Below are positions 20,197 to 28,248 of a DNA stretch of 62,104 nucleotides, piece after piece; positions within the stretch are counted from its first letter, which is position 1, and each line of letters starts with the position of its first letter. Below the pieces are notes generated by a model. The model saw only the letters and a program-made list of their open reading frames with translations. It did not search any database and was not told where the DNA came from. Both the position numbers and the translations under genes were made by a program. The DNA comes from Candidatus Saccharicenans sp. (GTDB taxonomy: Bacteria; Acidobacteriota; Aminicenantia; Aminicenantales; Saccharicenantaceae): assembly GCA_024653215.1 (NCBI GenBank), contig JANLFU010000012.1, positions 1 to 62,104 of the forward strand, written 5' to 3'.

Positions 20197-20991
20197 CTAC
20201 CACTTGAGTTCTGAGCCAAACAACGAATGGGGGATGAGATAGATGAGCAGGGTAATGATGGAGGCGGCCAGCACCCAGCCTCTTTTCGGCTGGCTCCTTC
20301 GCCCGGAGGCCAGGGCCGCAATCCAGGCCAGCATGGCCACCAGGGTCTTGGTATCGGTGAGGTCGGTGCCCAGCGGAAAACCGCTCCAGAAAACGCCGAA
20401 GGCCATTTTTTGAACTATGGCTCCCAGGATGAAACCGCCGATAAAGAACAGCACCGCGGTCCACTTGGTGAGACGGGTCGGGTCTTCCTTCTTATTAAGG
20501 GCGGCCAGGCCGGAACGGACGGCCAGCAGCATGGCCAGGAACATGACGATGACGTGGGCGATGAGAATGCCCGGGGCCACCCGGCCCTTGAACCTGATGA
20601 TGACCGGTTTTTCCCCGGTGAGCGAGATTTCCTGCGAGCCACTCACCAGGTGCACTAAGTATTCCAGCTTCCCGGCCGGCGGCTGCTTGGGCAGAAAGCC
20701 CACCAGCCTTTTATCTTCCTGTTTCATGGCCAGGATGTTCCAGGGGGTGTCGCTTTTATGCCGCCTGAACTGGAGAAAGCCCTGGACCTGCCCGGCCAGG
20801 TTTTCGGGCAGGTGGATTACAACCTGGCAGTTACCGGTAGCCTCGGCACTGCGGGGCAATTTGTATTTTATTTCCTGTCCGAGAAAAACGGTCTTTCCCC
20901 GGAAGGGATAGGTCGGCCCGGTCATACGCTGGTAAACTGCCGAACTCAGGGTGATGATGATGGCCAGCAACCACAGCAGCACTTTCCTCAT
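20197..20991 (-). CDS. Hypothetical inner-membrane protein with periplasmic domain
   Basis: This 264-residue protein is not recognised. An N-terminal hydrophobic segment (about residues 4-20) is followed by a ~115-residue beta-rich stretch (GKTVFLGQEIKYKL onward), probably extracytoplasmic. About four transmembrane helices then fill residues ~145-255. It lies 26 bases after the small DUF5668-like gene and downstream of the phosphofructokinase gene on the same strand, so the three may form an operon. Nothing in the sequence suggests a catalytic site. Confidence 0.75.
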   Translation of the reverse strand: MRKVLLWLLAIIITLSSAVYQRMTGPTYPFRGKTVFLGQEIKYKLPRSAEATGNCQVVIHLPENLAGQVQGFLQFRRHKSDTPWNILAMKQEDKRLVGFLPKQPPAGKLEYLVHLVSGSQEISLTGEKPVIIRFKGRVAPGILIAHVIVMFLAMLLAVRSGLAALNKKEDPTRLTKWTAVLFFIGGFILGAIVQKMAFGVFWSGFPLGTDLTDTKTLVAMLAWIAALASGRRSQPKRGWVLAASIITLLIYLIPHSLFGSELKW

Positions 20992-21017
20992 CTCGCCTCT
21001 CCTCGGTTAATTGGAAT

Positions 21018-21356
21018 TCAGCTCTTGCTCCTGGCCCGCGGCTTGAACATTATCCACAGGCCCAGGGCCATGAGCAGCACCGGCCAGAGGTAGCGCCAGA
21101 TATGCCTGTCGATAATATGAAATTTAAGCAGAAGGAGGAAGACTCCAAAGATGATCATGAACAGGGCCTCGTTGGATCGCTTGAAGCCGTTGCCGATGAA
21201 AATGGACAGTCCGATCAAAATGAAAATGGCCGGCCAGTAGGTGGAAATGATGCGGCCGATGTCCAGGTACCCCAGTTGCTCCAGGAAAAAGAGCAAGCCG
21301 ATGATTACCAGGAACAGGCCCCAGAAAATTCGCCCGTCACCGCTTTTTGAGCTCAT
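21018..21356 (-). CDS. LiaI/LiaF-like transmembrane-region protein
   Basis: This 112-residue protein has four closely spaced hydrophobic helices: 'WGLFLVIIGLLFFLEQLG', 'YWPAIFILIGLSIFI', 'ALFMIIFGVFLLLL' and 'LWPVLLMALGLWIMF'. The pattern is typical of the LiaI-LiaF-like transmembrane domain (DUF5668). In Bacillus these domains belong to envelope-stress sensing, but many stand-alone copies have unknown function. No LiaRS-type two-component system is adjacent. It likely shares a transcript with the following membrane protein. Confidence 0.8.
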   Translation of the reverse strand: MSSKSGDGRIFWGLFLVIIGLLFFLEQLGYLDIGRIISTYWPAIFILIGLSIFIGNGFKRSNEALFMIIFGVFLLLLKFHIIDRHIWRYLWPVLLMALGLWIMFKPRARSKS

Positions 21357-21423
21357 CCATGCTCCTTTCTCGGTCGGTGTTTACAGCAGTTTTATACCAT
21401 AAAAGCGGCCGGCCGGGCTAATG

Positions 21424-21442
21424 AAAATTTTCCGACGGAAAA
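21424..21442 (-). terminator. Weak terminator candidate after the phosphofructokinase gene
   Basis: On the minus strand TTTTCC-GTC-GGAAAA forms a 6-bp stem followed by TTTT. It lies 17 bases after the stop codon. The AT-rich stem is weak, so read-through into the membrane genes is plausible. Confidence 0.3.
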
Positions 21443-21458
21443 ACTTGCTCAGGAAACC

Positions 21459-22667
21459 TCAGTCGGCGGTCAGGATCATGAAGGGCTTCTTGTAAAAATT
21501 CTTGTAGAGCGGCCGCAGCCGGTCCCGGTCGTAGTACTTGTCGACGTCGATGCGTTTCTTGTAGCTGGTGACCACATCCAGCGGGACATGGTCGTACTCG
21601 CCATTGCGGAGGCAGACCATGCGCCCGGTCCGGTTTTCCAGCACCAGGTCCAGGGCCAGGTTGCCGTAGGCCATCGGCACCAGCGAGTCCATGGCGTCCG
21701 GGTCTCCGCAGCGCACCAGATAGCCGAGCTTCTGGTTAATGACATTAATCCGGCGGCCGTGGTTGTACTTGGGCGAGACTTCCTTGAGCATGCTGGACAC
21801 CCGGTCGCCGATGCCGCCCAGCTTTTTGTGGCCGTACATGTCGGCTTCATCGCTTTCAAAGATCATGTCTTCGCCCTCGAAGGCGGCTCCTTCCGAAACC
21901 AGGACCACCGAGTAATGGCTGGGGTTGTTGGCCCGGTCCTCGCTCATCAACTCGCACAGCCTTTCGATGTTGAACTTGTATTCGGGGATGACGCAGCGGT
22001 CGGCGGCTCCGGCCATGGCCGGCAGCAGGGCGGTGTAGCCCGCGTATCGGCCGAAGACTTCAATCACCAGGAACCGCTCGTGTGAACCGGCCGTGGTCCG
22101 CAGGGAATGGGTCAGGCTGATGGTCCGGGTGACACAGGTGGAAAAGCCGATGCAGTAGTCGGTGCCCGGGACGTCGTTGTCCATGGTCTTGGGTATGGCG
22201 ATGACCTTGACTCCCAGCTTGTGCAGCTGGACGGCATAACTCAGGGTGTCGTCGCCGCCGATGGGGATGAGGTAGTTGATTCCGAGGAATTCCAGGTTTT
22301 TCAGGACTTCCTCGGTCAGGTCATTGACTTTCTGGTTGTACTTATCGCGAAGGTGGGCCGGGACGTTAACCGCCGGGATGTTGCTGGGGCGGGTACGGGA
22401 AGTATGAAGGAAGGTGCCGCCGGTGCGTCCAGCCTTGTTGACCACCTCTTCGGTCAGCTCGGTATAGAACTCGTGGTTAGGAGCATCATTGTCCCTTATC
22501 ATTTCCACCAGGCCGGCCCAGCCACGGCGGATACCGATCACCCGGTAACCTTCCTTGATGGCCCTGATGGTCACGGCCCTGATGGCCGGGTTGAGGCCGG
22601 GGACATCGCCGCCTCCGGTCAGGATGCCGATCACGCCTTTAGCCGGCCGGTTCATTTCTCTGGCCAT
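21459..22667 (-). CDS. 6-phosphofructokinase, pyrophosphate-dependent type by signature
   Basis: This 402-residue PFKA-family enzyme phosphorylates fructose 6-phosphate. It has the N-terminal GILTGGGDVPGLN loop (residues 14-26), GGDDTL (137-142) and PKTMDND (159-165). In this family ATP-dependent enzymes have Gly at the two positions equivalent to E. coli 104 and 124, while PPi-dependent enzymes have Asp and Lys. Here they are Asp140 and Lys160, so PPi use is the better prediction. That would make the step reversible and save ATP. The start has AAGGAAGGAG upstream. Two small membrane-protein genes follow it. The other glycolytic genes are 27 kb away. Confidence 0.9.
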   Translation of the reverse strand: MAREMNRPAKGVIGILTGGGDVPGLNPAIRAVTIRAIKEGYRVIGIRRGWAGLVEMIRDNDAPNHEFYTELTEEVVNKAGRTGGTFLHTSRTRPSNIPAVNVPAHLRDKYNQKVNDLTEEVLKNLEFLGINYLIPIGGDDTLSYAVQLHKLGVKVIAIPKTMDNDVPGTDYCIGFSTCVTRTISLTHSLRTTAGSHERFLVIEVFGRYAGYTALLPAMAGAADRCVIPEYKFNIERLCELMSEDRANNPSHYSVVLVSEGAAFEGEDMIFESDEADMYGHKKLGGIGDRVSSMLKEVSPKYNHGRRINVINQKLGYLVRCGDPDAMDSLVPMAYGNLALDLVLENRTGRMVCLRNGEYDHVPLDVVTSYKKRIDVDKYYDRDRLRPLYKNFYKKPFMILTAD

Positions 22668-22840
22668 GGCAGTTCTCCTTCCTTAGGTTTTACCAGAAAT
22701 TTCAACCAGATATAATAATGCAGAATGAGCGAAGGTCAAGCCTTCGGCCGGAAAAATTATGAGACCCTCCTGGATTATAGGACAAAAATCGGTGTCGGGC
22801 AAACCGGGGTTTCGCTCGGGCTGCCCCCGTGTAAAATTGT

Positions 22841-22869
22841 TTCTATTTTGATCCCGGTTCGGGTATAAT
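22841..22869 (+). promoter_or_regulatory. Promoter candidate with perfect -10
   Basis: TATAAT (22864-22869) is a perfect -10. The best -35 at a 17-base distance is TTCTAT (22841-22846), which is poor, so an activator may be needed. The leader to the ATG at 22906 would be about 30 bases and carries AGGAG. Confidence 0.5.
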
Positions 22870-22905
22870 CTAGACAGATTGAGATTTTTCTCAGGAGAGG
22901 CCAGG

Positions 22906-23784
22906 ATGAAAAAGAAGACGATCTTTCCCGCATTGTGTTTACTGATGCTCGGCCTGTTCATTTCGGCTGCGGCCCAGGAGGCGGCCTATAAGAGCCAGGC
23001 CGTGACCGAGCCCAAGCAGATCGACGGTCAGCCAGTTGACTGGGAAGGGGCCAATTTTGTCAACTTCAAAAAAGCCGGGGTTGATTATGCCGTGGCCCAT
23101 GATAGCGGGCACCTGTACCTGATACTGGTTTTTAATACCGAGGAGGGCCTGAGCACGGCTGACCAGGGCGGTGTTTTCATCTACCTGAGCCAGGGCGGGA
23201 AGAAAAGCAAGGATGTTGGTTTTCATTTTATAAAAAAAGTGATCACGGCCGAAGAAGCCATTGCCCGGATGGAAGCTCTCGGAGATAAGTTGACCGAGGA
23301 AAGAAAAGCCCAGATAAAAGAAAGAAAAATGTACAACCTCTATGAGGGCGAGCCGGTCGGAAAGAAATTCAAGGCGGACCTGCAGAAGGTAAAAGGCCAG
23401 AGGTTCGAGCCGGCCATTTTCCGCGGCCGGGTTGAACGGGCCAGAGGAGGTCCCGCTGCCCCGGGCCAGGCTGGATTTCAGAAAGCGGTTTTTGAATTCA
23501 AGATTCCGCTTCAGCCTTCTCCCGGGCTGCCGCCCCTGGTGGAGCCGGGTAAACCCATCAACCTGGGTATTGAGTGGGGTGGGTTGACCGAGGAAATGAA
23601 GAAAGAACTCATGACCAGGAGGGCGGAGGCCGCCACCAGGGCTACGGGTACTGATTCCAGGATGGTTGTGTCCGGGGATGAACCTTCGGAAGGCGGCTTT
23701 GACCGCGGCGGCGGCGAACTCGACCGGAAAACCCTGCCCAAGAAGTTCAATTTCTGGTTTGGCCTGTTGCTGGGTGGACAGTAA
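22906..23784 (+). CDS. Secreted protein of unknown function, possibly CBM9-like
   Basis: The ATG at 22906 follows AGGAGAGGCCAGG and gives 292 residues. The signal peptide is clear: KKK, then a hydrophobic core, with probable cleavage after 'ISAAA'. The mature part begins with KQIDGQPVDWEGANFVNFKK and continues with 'DYAVAHDSGHLYLILVF'. That is the pattern of family 9-like carbohydrate-binding or DOMON-type beta-sandwich domains, in which the first residues describe a small imposed change. A Glu/Lys-rich helical insert and a Gly/Asp-rich tail follow. Function is not established. Confidence 0.78.
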   Translation: MKKKTIFPALCLLMLGLFISAAAQEAAYKSQAVTEPKQIDGQPVDWEGANFVNFKKAGVDYAVAHDSGHLYLILVFNTEEGLSTADQGGVFIYLSQGGKKSKDVGFHFIKKVITAEEAIARMEALGDKLTEERKAQIKERKMYNLYEGEPVGKKFKADLQKVKGQRFEPAIFRGRVERARGGPAAPGQAGFQKAVFEFKIPLQPSPGLPPLVEPGKPINLGIEWGGLTEEMKKELMTRRAEAATRATGTDSRMVVSGDEPSEGGFDRGGGELDRKTLPKKFNFWFGLLLGGQ

Positions 23785-24300
23785 GAACTGCCCGGAATAG
23801 AGTTTCAGAATAGAGTTTCAGTTAATTTGATCTCGGGCCAGAGGACATTTCTCAGCCCGGTCCATTAAATTTTAATTCAGGCCTTCCGATTTATTTGGTA
23901 AATTTGCGGGTATCTTTTTGTTGTTTGCGATTTGGATAATAACCTGAGAGGCAGGGAAGAATTACCCGAGGCGATGAAAAATTGCCGCTTGCCATCTGGC
24001 CTGGCGGTGGAAATTGCCTGCCATAGCGAGGGATAAGGGCTTCCGGGTATAACAGGCAAATCAATGATTAGTTCTTGTCCTCATTTCTCACTATAAGAAT
24101 TTTGCTAAGATAGCAATTTCTGGGAGTAGAAAGCACATGATTTTAAAAGGTGGAAGATTCTGGTTTCTCTGGCACCTGTGGGGCAGAAAGTTTCTTCTTC
24201 ATCTCAGGTCCATCAAGCTGGAGAGAGCATCAAGGCAAGTACTCAGAAAGACCGTACCTCTCTGGAATTACCCGGTTGATATGAACAACCATGGCCTGAA
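23785..24300. other. Non-coding stretch with short tandem repeat
   Basis: These 516 bases separate convergent genes. The only feature is a perfect tandem duplication of 13 bases just after the upstream stop codon (23796-23821). No terminator hairpin with a T-run is evident. A plus-strand frame from 24137 runs antisense into the permease gene and is not credible. Confidence 0.45.
23796..23821 (+). repeat. 13-bp tandem duplication
   Basis: AATAGAGTTTCAG occurs twice without a gap (23796-23808 and 23809-23821), starting 12 bases after a stop codon. A replication-slippage duplication is the simplest explanation. Confidence 0.8.
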
Positions 24301-25197
24301 TCAGAAGGTGGCCAGGAAGGCACCGGCAAAAGCCAGGGCCACGGCCAGGACTCTCCAGGTGGTGGCCCTTTCTTTAAGGAAAACGGTGGCTAGGATGAAG
24401 ATGAAAATGGTGCTGAGCTGGTTGAGGGCCGAGGCCACCGAGGCAAAGGTATATTTCATCCCGCCAATCCAGAACATCAGCGACAGGTAGGTTCCGAGAA
24501 AGGAAGCCGGGGCCAGGACTTTCCAGGTTGATAGCTTGAGAAGCGGACGGAAATCCTGGCGCCGGGCCGGGGCCAGGGGTATAAAAATCAGGGGCAGGGT
24601 CCCGCCCACCAGGCGGACCCCCGTGGCCCAGACCACCGGGACGTCTTTCAGGATGGGCTTGATGATGACAATGCCCACGGCCACAAAGGCCATGGCCGTT
24701 ATCCCGAGGATGATGCCCAGGACGAGGTTCTTCCTGGTAAGCGGGCCGCGGCCGTTATCGGTATCGCTGGCAGAAATGGTGACCACGGCGGAAACTATCA
24801 TCACCACTCCCAGGAGCTGGACCCAGGTTAACCTTTCACCCAGGAACAGGTAGGACAGCCCGATAACAAAGGGGGCATAGACACAGTCGACGATGGCCGT
24901 CAGGCTGGCCCCGATGAGTCTCAGGGTCCACAGGAAAAGGGTGTCGGAAACGGCGATGCCCAGGAAGCCGCTGAGCAGCAGGAGCAGGGTGGGCTTCAAC
25001 CCGGCCTGGGGGCAGAAGCCGGCCCCGGTTATCATGGTTGTCAGGAAAATCAGGACCAGGGCAAACAAGTTCTTGCCGAGGTTAATGCCCAGGGGATGCA
25101 GGCGGAAGCCGCTTATCCTGAAAAGGATGACGGCCACGGCCCAGACCACGGCCGAGGCCAGGGCCAGCCATTCTCCTGAATATATAATGTTTTCCAT
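24301..25197 (-). CDS. EamA-family (DMT) transporter
   Basis: This 298-residue protein has about ten hydrophobic helices in two homologous halves of five, the hallmark of drug/metabolite transporters with two EamA domains. The first half begins WLALASAVVWAVAVILF, and both halves end with the 'LGERLTWVQLLGVVMI' / 'LKERATTWRVLAVALA' signature before the last helix. Substrates of EamA proteins range from amino acids to nucleotide sugars and cannot be predicted here. The gene is flanked by long non-coding stretches and has no obvious operon partner. Confidence 0.9.
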   Translation of the reverse strand: MENIIYSGEWLALASAVVWAVAVILFRISGFRLHPLGINLGKNLFALVLIFLTTMITGAGFCPQAGLKPTLLLLLSGFLGIAVSDTLFLWTLRLIGASLTAIVDCVYAPFVIGLSYLFLGERLTWVQLLGVVMIVSAVVTISASDTDNGRGPLTRKNLVLGIILGITAMAFVAVGIVIIKPILKDVPVVWATGVRLVGGTLPLIFIPLAPARRQDFRPLLKLSTWKVLAPASFLGTYLSLMFWIGGMKYTFASVASALNQLSTIFIFILATVFLKERATTWRVLAVALAFAGAFLATF

Positions 25198-25809
25198 CAG
25201 CAGTCCCGGATTTTTTAACCAGCAGAAATCAGGTTTCCCGCGGGAAACTTAAAAGGCTTTATACCAGAAGACCGGCCCTCCGTCAAACGCCGGGTCTTTG
25301 GCGAAGGGCGATGGTTGACGGCTTGAGAGGCTTTCCAGGAAGCCGAAGGTTTTTATGGTTGGCTGGCAGGGCGCTGGACTCAGGAAGGAAGACGATTATC
25401 CTGATATACAGACTGAATGGGGGCTTCGTCAGGGGCTGTCGGGAGTTGGTGGCGGGTAATAATTCCAGCAAGAAGCGACTTGGAGTTCAATAATTGAAAG
25501 CGGGGAAGAGAGGCAGGACATGAATCAATAAGAAAGTTGCGGCGGGTTTCGATTCCAGAAAAGGGCCGCAGAGTCAGGATTCAGCCAGACATTGCTCCGG
25601 CATTCCTTATATTAGGCAACGGAAAAATTACAAGATACAGGGGCAGAATAGCCTGACCTTATATTAATGCCAGGGGCAGAATCGAGGACCCGTGTCACTA
25701 TGGGAGTCTGGAATGGGGGGTCTAATTTATAGGTCGGAGGAAAATCGGGTTGAATATTCTGGCAGAAATGAAGTATCTTAATTGGCTATTAATATCTGCG
25801 GAGGTTCTG
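25198..25809. other. Divergent intergenic region with nested inverted repeat
   Basis: About 610 bases lie between the permease and the C1 peptidase genes. CCGTCAA (25280-25286) pairs with TTGACGG (25315-25321), and CGCC/GGCG pairs inside the loop, giving a small nested hairpin. No promoter near consensus is seen next to it. Short open frames lack ribosome-binding sites. The remainder appears featureless. Confidence 0.4.
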
Positions 25810-27063
25810 ATGTACAAAAGATCCATACGATTTCTAATCATCATGACTATCGCGATTTCTTTAGCCTGGTCCCTGGCCTGCAAGCAGCAGAGGCCTGAAG
25901 CCGACCAGGCTAAGCCAGCTGTGATTCAAATCGGGGACAAAGAAATTCAGGCCAGAGATGAAGCCATCTACAAGACCAGGGAATACAATGGCCGAAAATA
26001 TGAATACCTTTCCCTGGATTTCAGCCGCATCGAGCGGCCGGCCTCGCTGGATGAATTTCAGAAAATATTCCACCTGCCGCCCATCCGGCAGTACAACACC
26101 GGCACCTGCTGGTCTTTTTCCACCACTTCCTTCCTGGAATCGGAACTGAAGCGCCTCGGCCGGGGCGAGTTCAAGCTGTCCGAGCTCTACACCGTTTACT
26201 GGGAGTACGTGGAAAAGGCCCGCCGCTTCATCCGGGAGAAAGGGAATTCATTCCTGGGGGAGGGGTCGGAACACAACGCCGTTTTCCTGCGGATGAAGCA
26301 ATACGGCGCGGTCCCGGCCAGCGTCTACACCGGCCTGCTGCCCGGGAAAACCGAGCATGACCACTCGGCCCTGTTCCGGGAGATCAGGGATTACCTGGAT
26401 TTCTGCCAGAAGAACCAGTACTGGGATGAAGAGAAGGCCACTGCCTACGTCAGGCTTATACTGAATAAACACCTGGGAGAACCACCGGTGGAGTTCGAAT
26501 ACAACGGCCAGAAAATGACTCCAAAAGAATTCCTGGACAGGGTGCTTCAGCTGCCACTTGACGATTATGTGAGCTTCGTGTCATTCAAGTACCTTCCGTT
26601 TTACACCAGGGGAGAATTCAAGGTGCCGGATAACTGGTGGCATTCCCAGGACTATTACAATGTTCCGCTGGATGAGTTTTACCAGGCAATAGTGAAGGCC
26701 CTGGGGGACGGTTATTCCGTGGCCCTGAGCAGCGATGTCTCTGAACCGGGCATCAGCGGAGACGAGGGGCTGGCCATTGTTCCTTCCTTCGATATCCTGC
26801 CAGCCCTGGTTGACCAGGACAGCCGCGAATTCAGGTTTTACAACCGGACCTCCGAGGATGACCATGCCATTCACTGTGTCGGCCTGGCCCGGAAAGGCGA
26901 CCATACCTGGTTCCTGATCAAGGATTCGGGCGCCGGGGCCCACCGTGGACCGTATAAAGGTTACATCCTGTACCGCGACGATTTTGTCAGGCTGAAAGTC
27001 CTGGCCTTTACCGTGCATAAGGAGGCGGTGACGGACCTGCTGAAGAAGTTTGAACAGAAGTAA
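25810..27063 (+). CDS. C1-type (papain-fold) cysteine peptidase lipoprotein
   Basis: The ATG at 25810 follows GGAGG; this gives 417 residues. The signal peptide ends in a lipobox with Cys24 (WSLAC), so the protein is probably membrane-anchored outside the cytoplasm. The catalytic Cys100 lies in QYNTGTCWSFSTTSFLESE, resembling bleomycin-hydrolase/aminopeptidase C enzymes. The His is His352 in DDHAIHCVG. The third catalytic position is Asp372 in IKDSGAG rather than the usual Asn of 'NSW', and the Trp is lost. An extracytoplasmic aminopeptidase-like role fits a peptide-feeding organism. rlmN follows after 156 bases. Confidence 0.87.
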   Translation: MYKRSIRFLIIMTIAISLAWSLACKQQRPEADQAKPAVIQIGDKEIQARDEAIYKTREYNGRKYEYLSLDFSRIERPASLDEFQKIFHLPPIRQYNTGTCWSFSTTSFLESELKRLGRGEFKLSELYTVYWEYVEKARRFIREKGNSFLGEGSEHNAVFLRMKQYGAVPASVYTGLLPGKTEHDHSALFREIRDYLDFCQKNQYWDEEKATAYVRLILNKHLGEPPVEFEYNGQKMTPKEFLDRVLQLPLDDYVSFVSFKYLPFYTRGEFKVPDNWWHSQDYYNVPLDEFYQAIVKALGDGYSVALSSDVSEPGISGDEGLAIVPSFDILPALVDQDSREFRFYNRTSEDDHAIHCVGLARKGDHTWFLIKDSGAGAHRGPYKGYILYRDDFVRLKVLAFTVHKEAVTDLLKKFEQK

Positions 27064-27219
27064 CAGGGTTTGAGGTTCCCCTTTTTGAGGGGAAACGGGC
27101 GGCGGCAGGCTCTAAAAATGGCCGTGGACTGGCGACAGGTCCGGCGGCGAGCCCATTGTTTTTCTTTGAGATATCTTGCTTTTTGATTCAGGTATAATTA
27201 AGAAAAGAGAAATCGATAG

Positions 27220-28248
27220 ATGAGCAAGCCGCGATGCCTGACCTCTTTCAGCCTGTCGGAGCTGGAAGAATATTTTAAGTCGGCCGGAGAACCCGCCTAC
27301 CGGGCCAGGCAGGTTTTTCAGGGAGTTTATCAACGGGGTTTATCTGATTTTTCTGCCTTCACCGACCTCCCGCTGCCGCTCCGAGAAAAACTGGCCGGGG
27401 AGTTCGTCATCAATCCCCTGGAACTGGAACAGACGGCCAGTTCCACCGACGGCACGGTTAAATACCTGTTCCGGCTGCCGGACGGTTTCTTCGTGGAAAC
27501 GGTGCTTATTCCATCTGGCGACCGGAAGACCGCCTGCCTGTCCACCCAGGTCGGCTGCAAGTTTCGCTGCGCCTTCTGCGCCAGCGGGCTTAACGGTTTC
27601 AAGAGAAATCTGGCCGCCGGGGAAATTGTCAGCCAGGTGCTCAGCCTGAAATTTCGTTTGGGACACAACCTGACCAACCTGGTCTTTATGGGCATGGGCG
27701 AGCCCCTGGATAACCTGGAGAACGTGCTTAAGTCCATAAGAATTCTCAACGATGAGCACGGGCTTAACTTCGGGGCCAGGCGGATGACCGTTTCCACGGC
27801 CGGGGTGATTCCCGGGATAAAGAAGCTCAAAGATTTTGAACTCCAGATAAACCTTTCAATTTCCATTCACAGCGCCACCGACCAGCTTAGAAGCCGGTTG
27901 ATGCCCATCAACAAAAAGTATCCACTCCCGGAGCTGGTAGAAGCGGCCGAAGATTACATCCGTTCCGGCGGCCGGCAACTGACCCTGGAATATATCCTGA
28001 TAAAGGACCTCAACGACAGCCTGTATGAAGCCGAGGGGCTGGCGGCCATTGCCCGGAGGCTGAAGGCCAAGGTCAACCTGATCGCCTACAGCCCGGTTCC
28101 GCAGCTTCCTTACCGCCGGCCGGAAGAAACCGAGGTGGCCCGGTTCCAGCGCTGGCTGGAAGAGAGGAAAGTCAAGGTGACTATCCGGCAGTCTAAAGGC
28201 GTGGACATCGCCGCGGCCTGCGGCCAGTTGGCCGGGAAATTTCAGTGA
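27220..28248 (+). CDS. rlmN: Dual-specificity 23S rRNA/tRNA adenine-C2 methyltransferase
   Basis: This 342-residue radical SAM enzyme methylates A2503 of 23S rRNA and A37 of some tRNAs. The Fe-S motif is CKFRCAFC with Cys113, Cys117 and Cys120 (C-x3-C-x2-C). The 'FMGMGEPLDN' SAM loop, 'RRMTVSTAG' and 'INLSISIHS' segments are diagnostic, as is the C-terminal 'VDIAAACGQL' carrying the methylated catalytic cysteine. All key residues are present and the length is normal. A TATAAT (27193-27198) lies 21 bases before the start, but without a good -35. Its last 7 bases overlap the end of the convergent methyltransferase gene. Confidence 0.96.
   Translation: MSKPRCLTSFSLSELEEYFKSAGEPAYRARQVFQGVYQRGLSDFSAFTDLPLPLREKLAGEFVINPLELEQTASSTDGTVKYLFRLPDGFFVETVLIPSGDRKTACLSTQVGCKFRCAFCASGLNGFKRNLAAGEIVSQVLSLKFRLGHNLTNLVFMGMGEPLDNLENVLKSIRILNDEHGLNFGARRMTVSTAGVIPGIKKLKDFELQINLSISIHSATDQLRSRLMPINKKYPLPELVEAAEDYIRSGGRQLTLEYILIKDLNDSLYEAEGLAAIARRLKAKVNLIAYSPVPQLPYRRPEETEVARFQRWLEERKVKVTIRQSKGVDIAAACGQLAGKFQ

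Noticed and set aside
27076..27094. TTCCCC/GGGGAA hairpin after the C1 peptidase gene as terminator
   Set aside because: Only six pairs and no following T-run.
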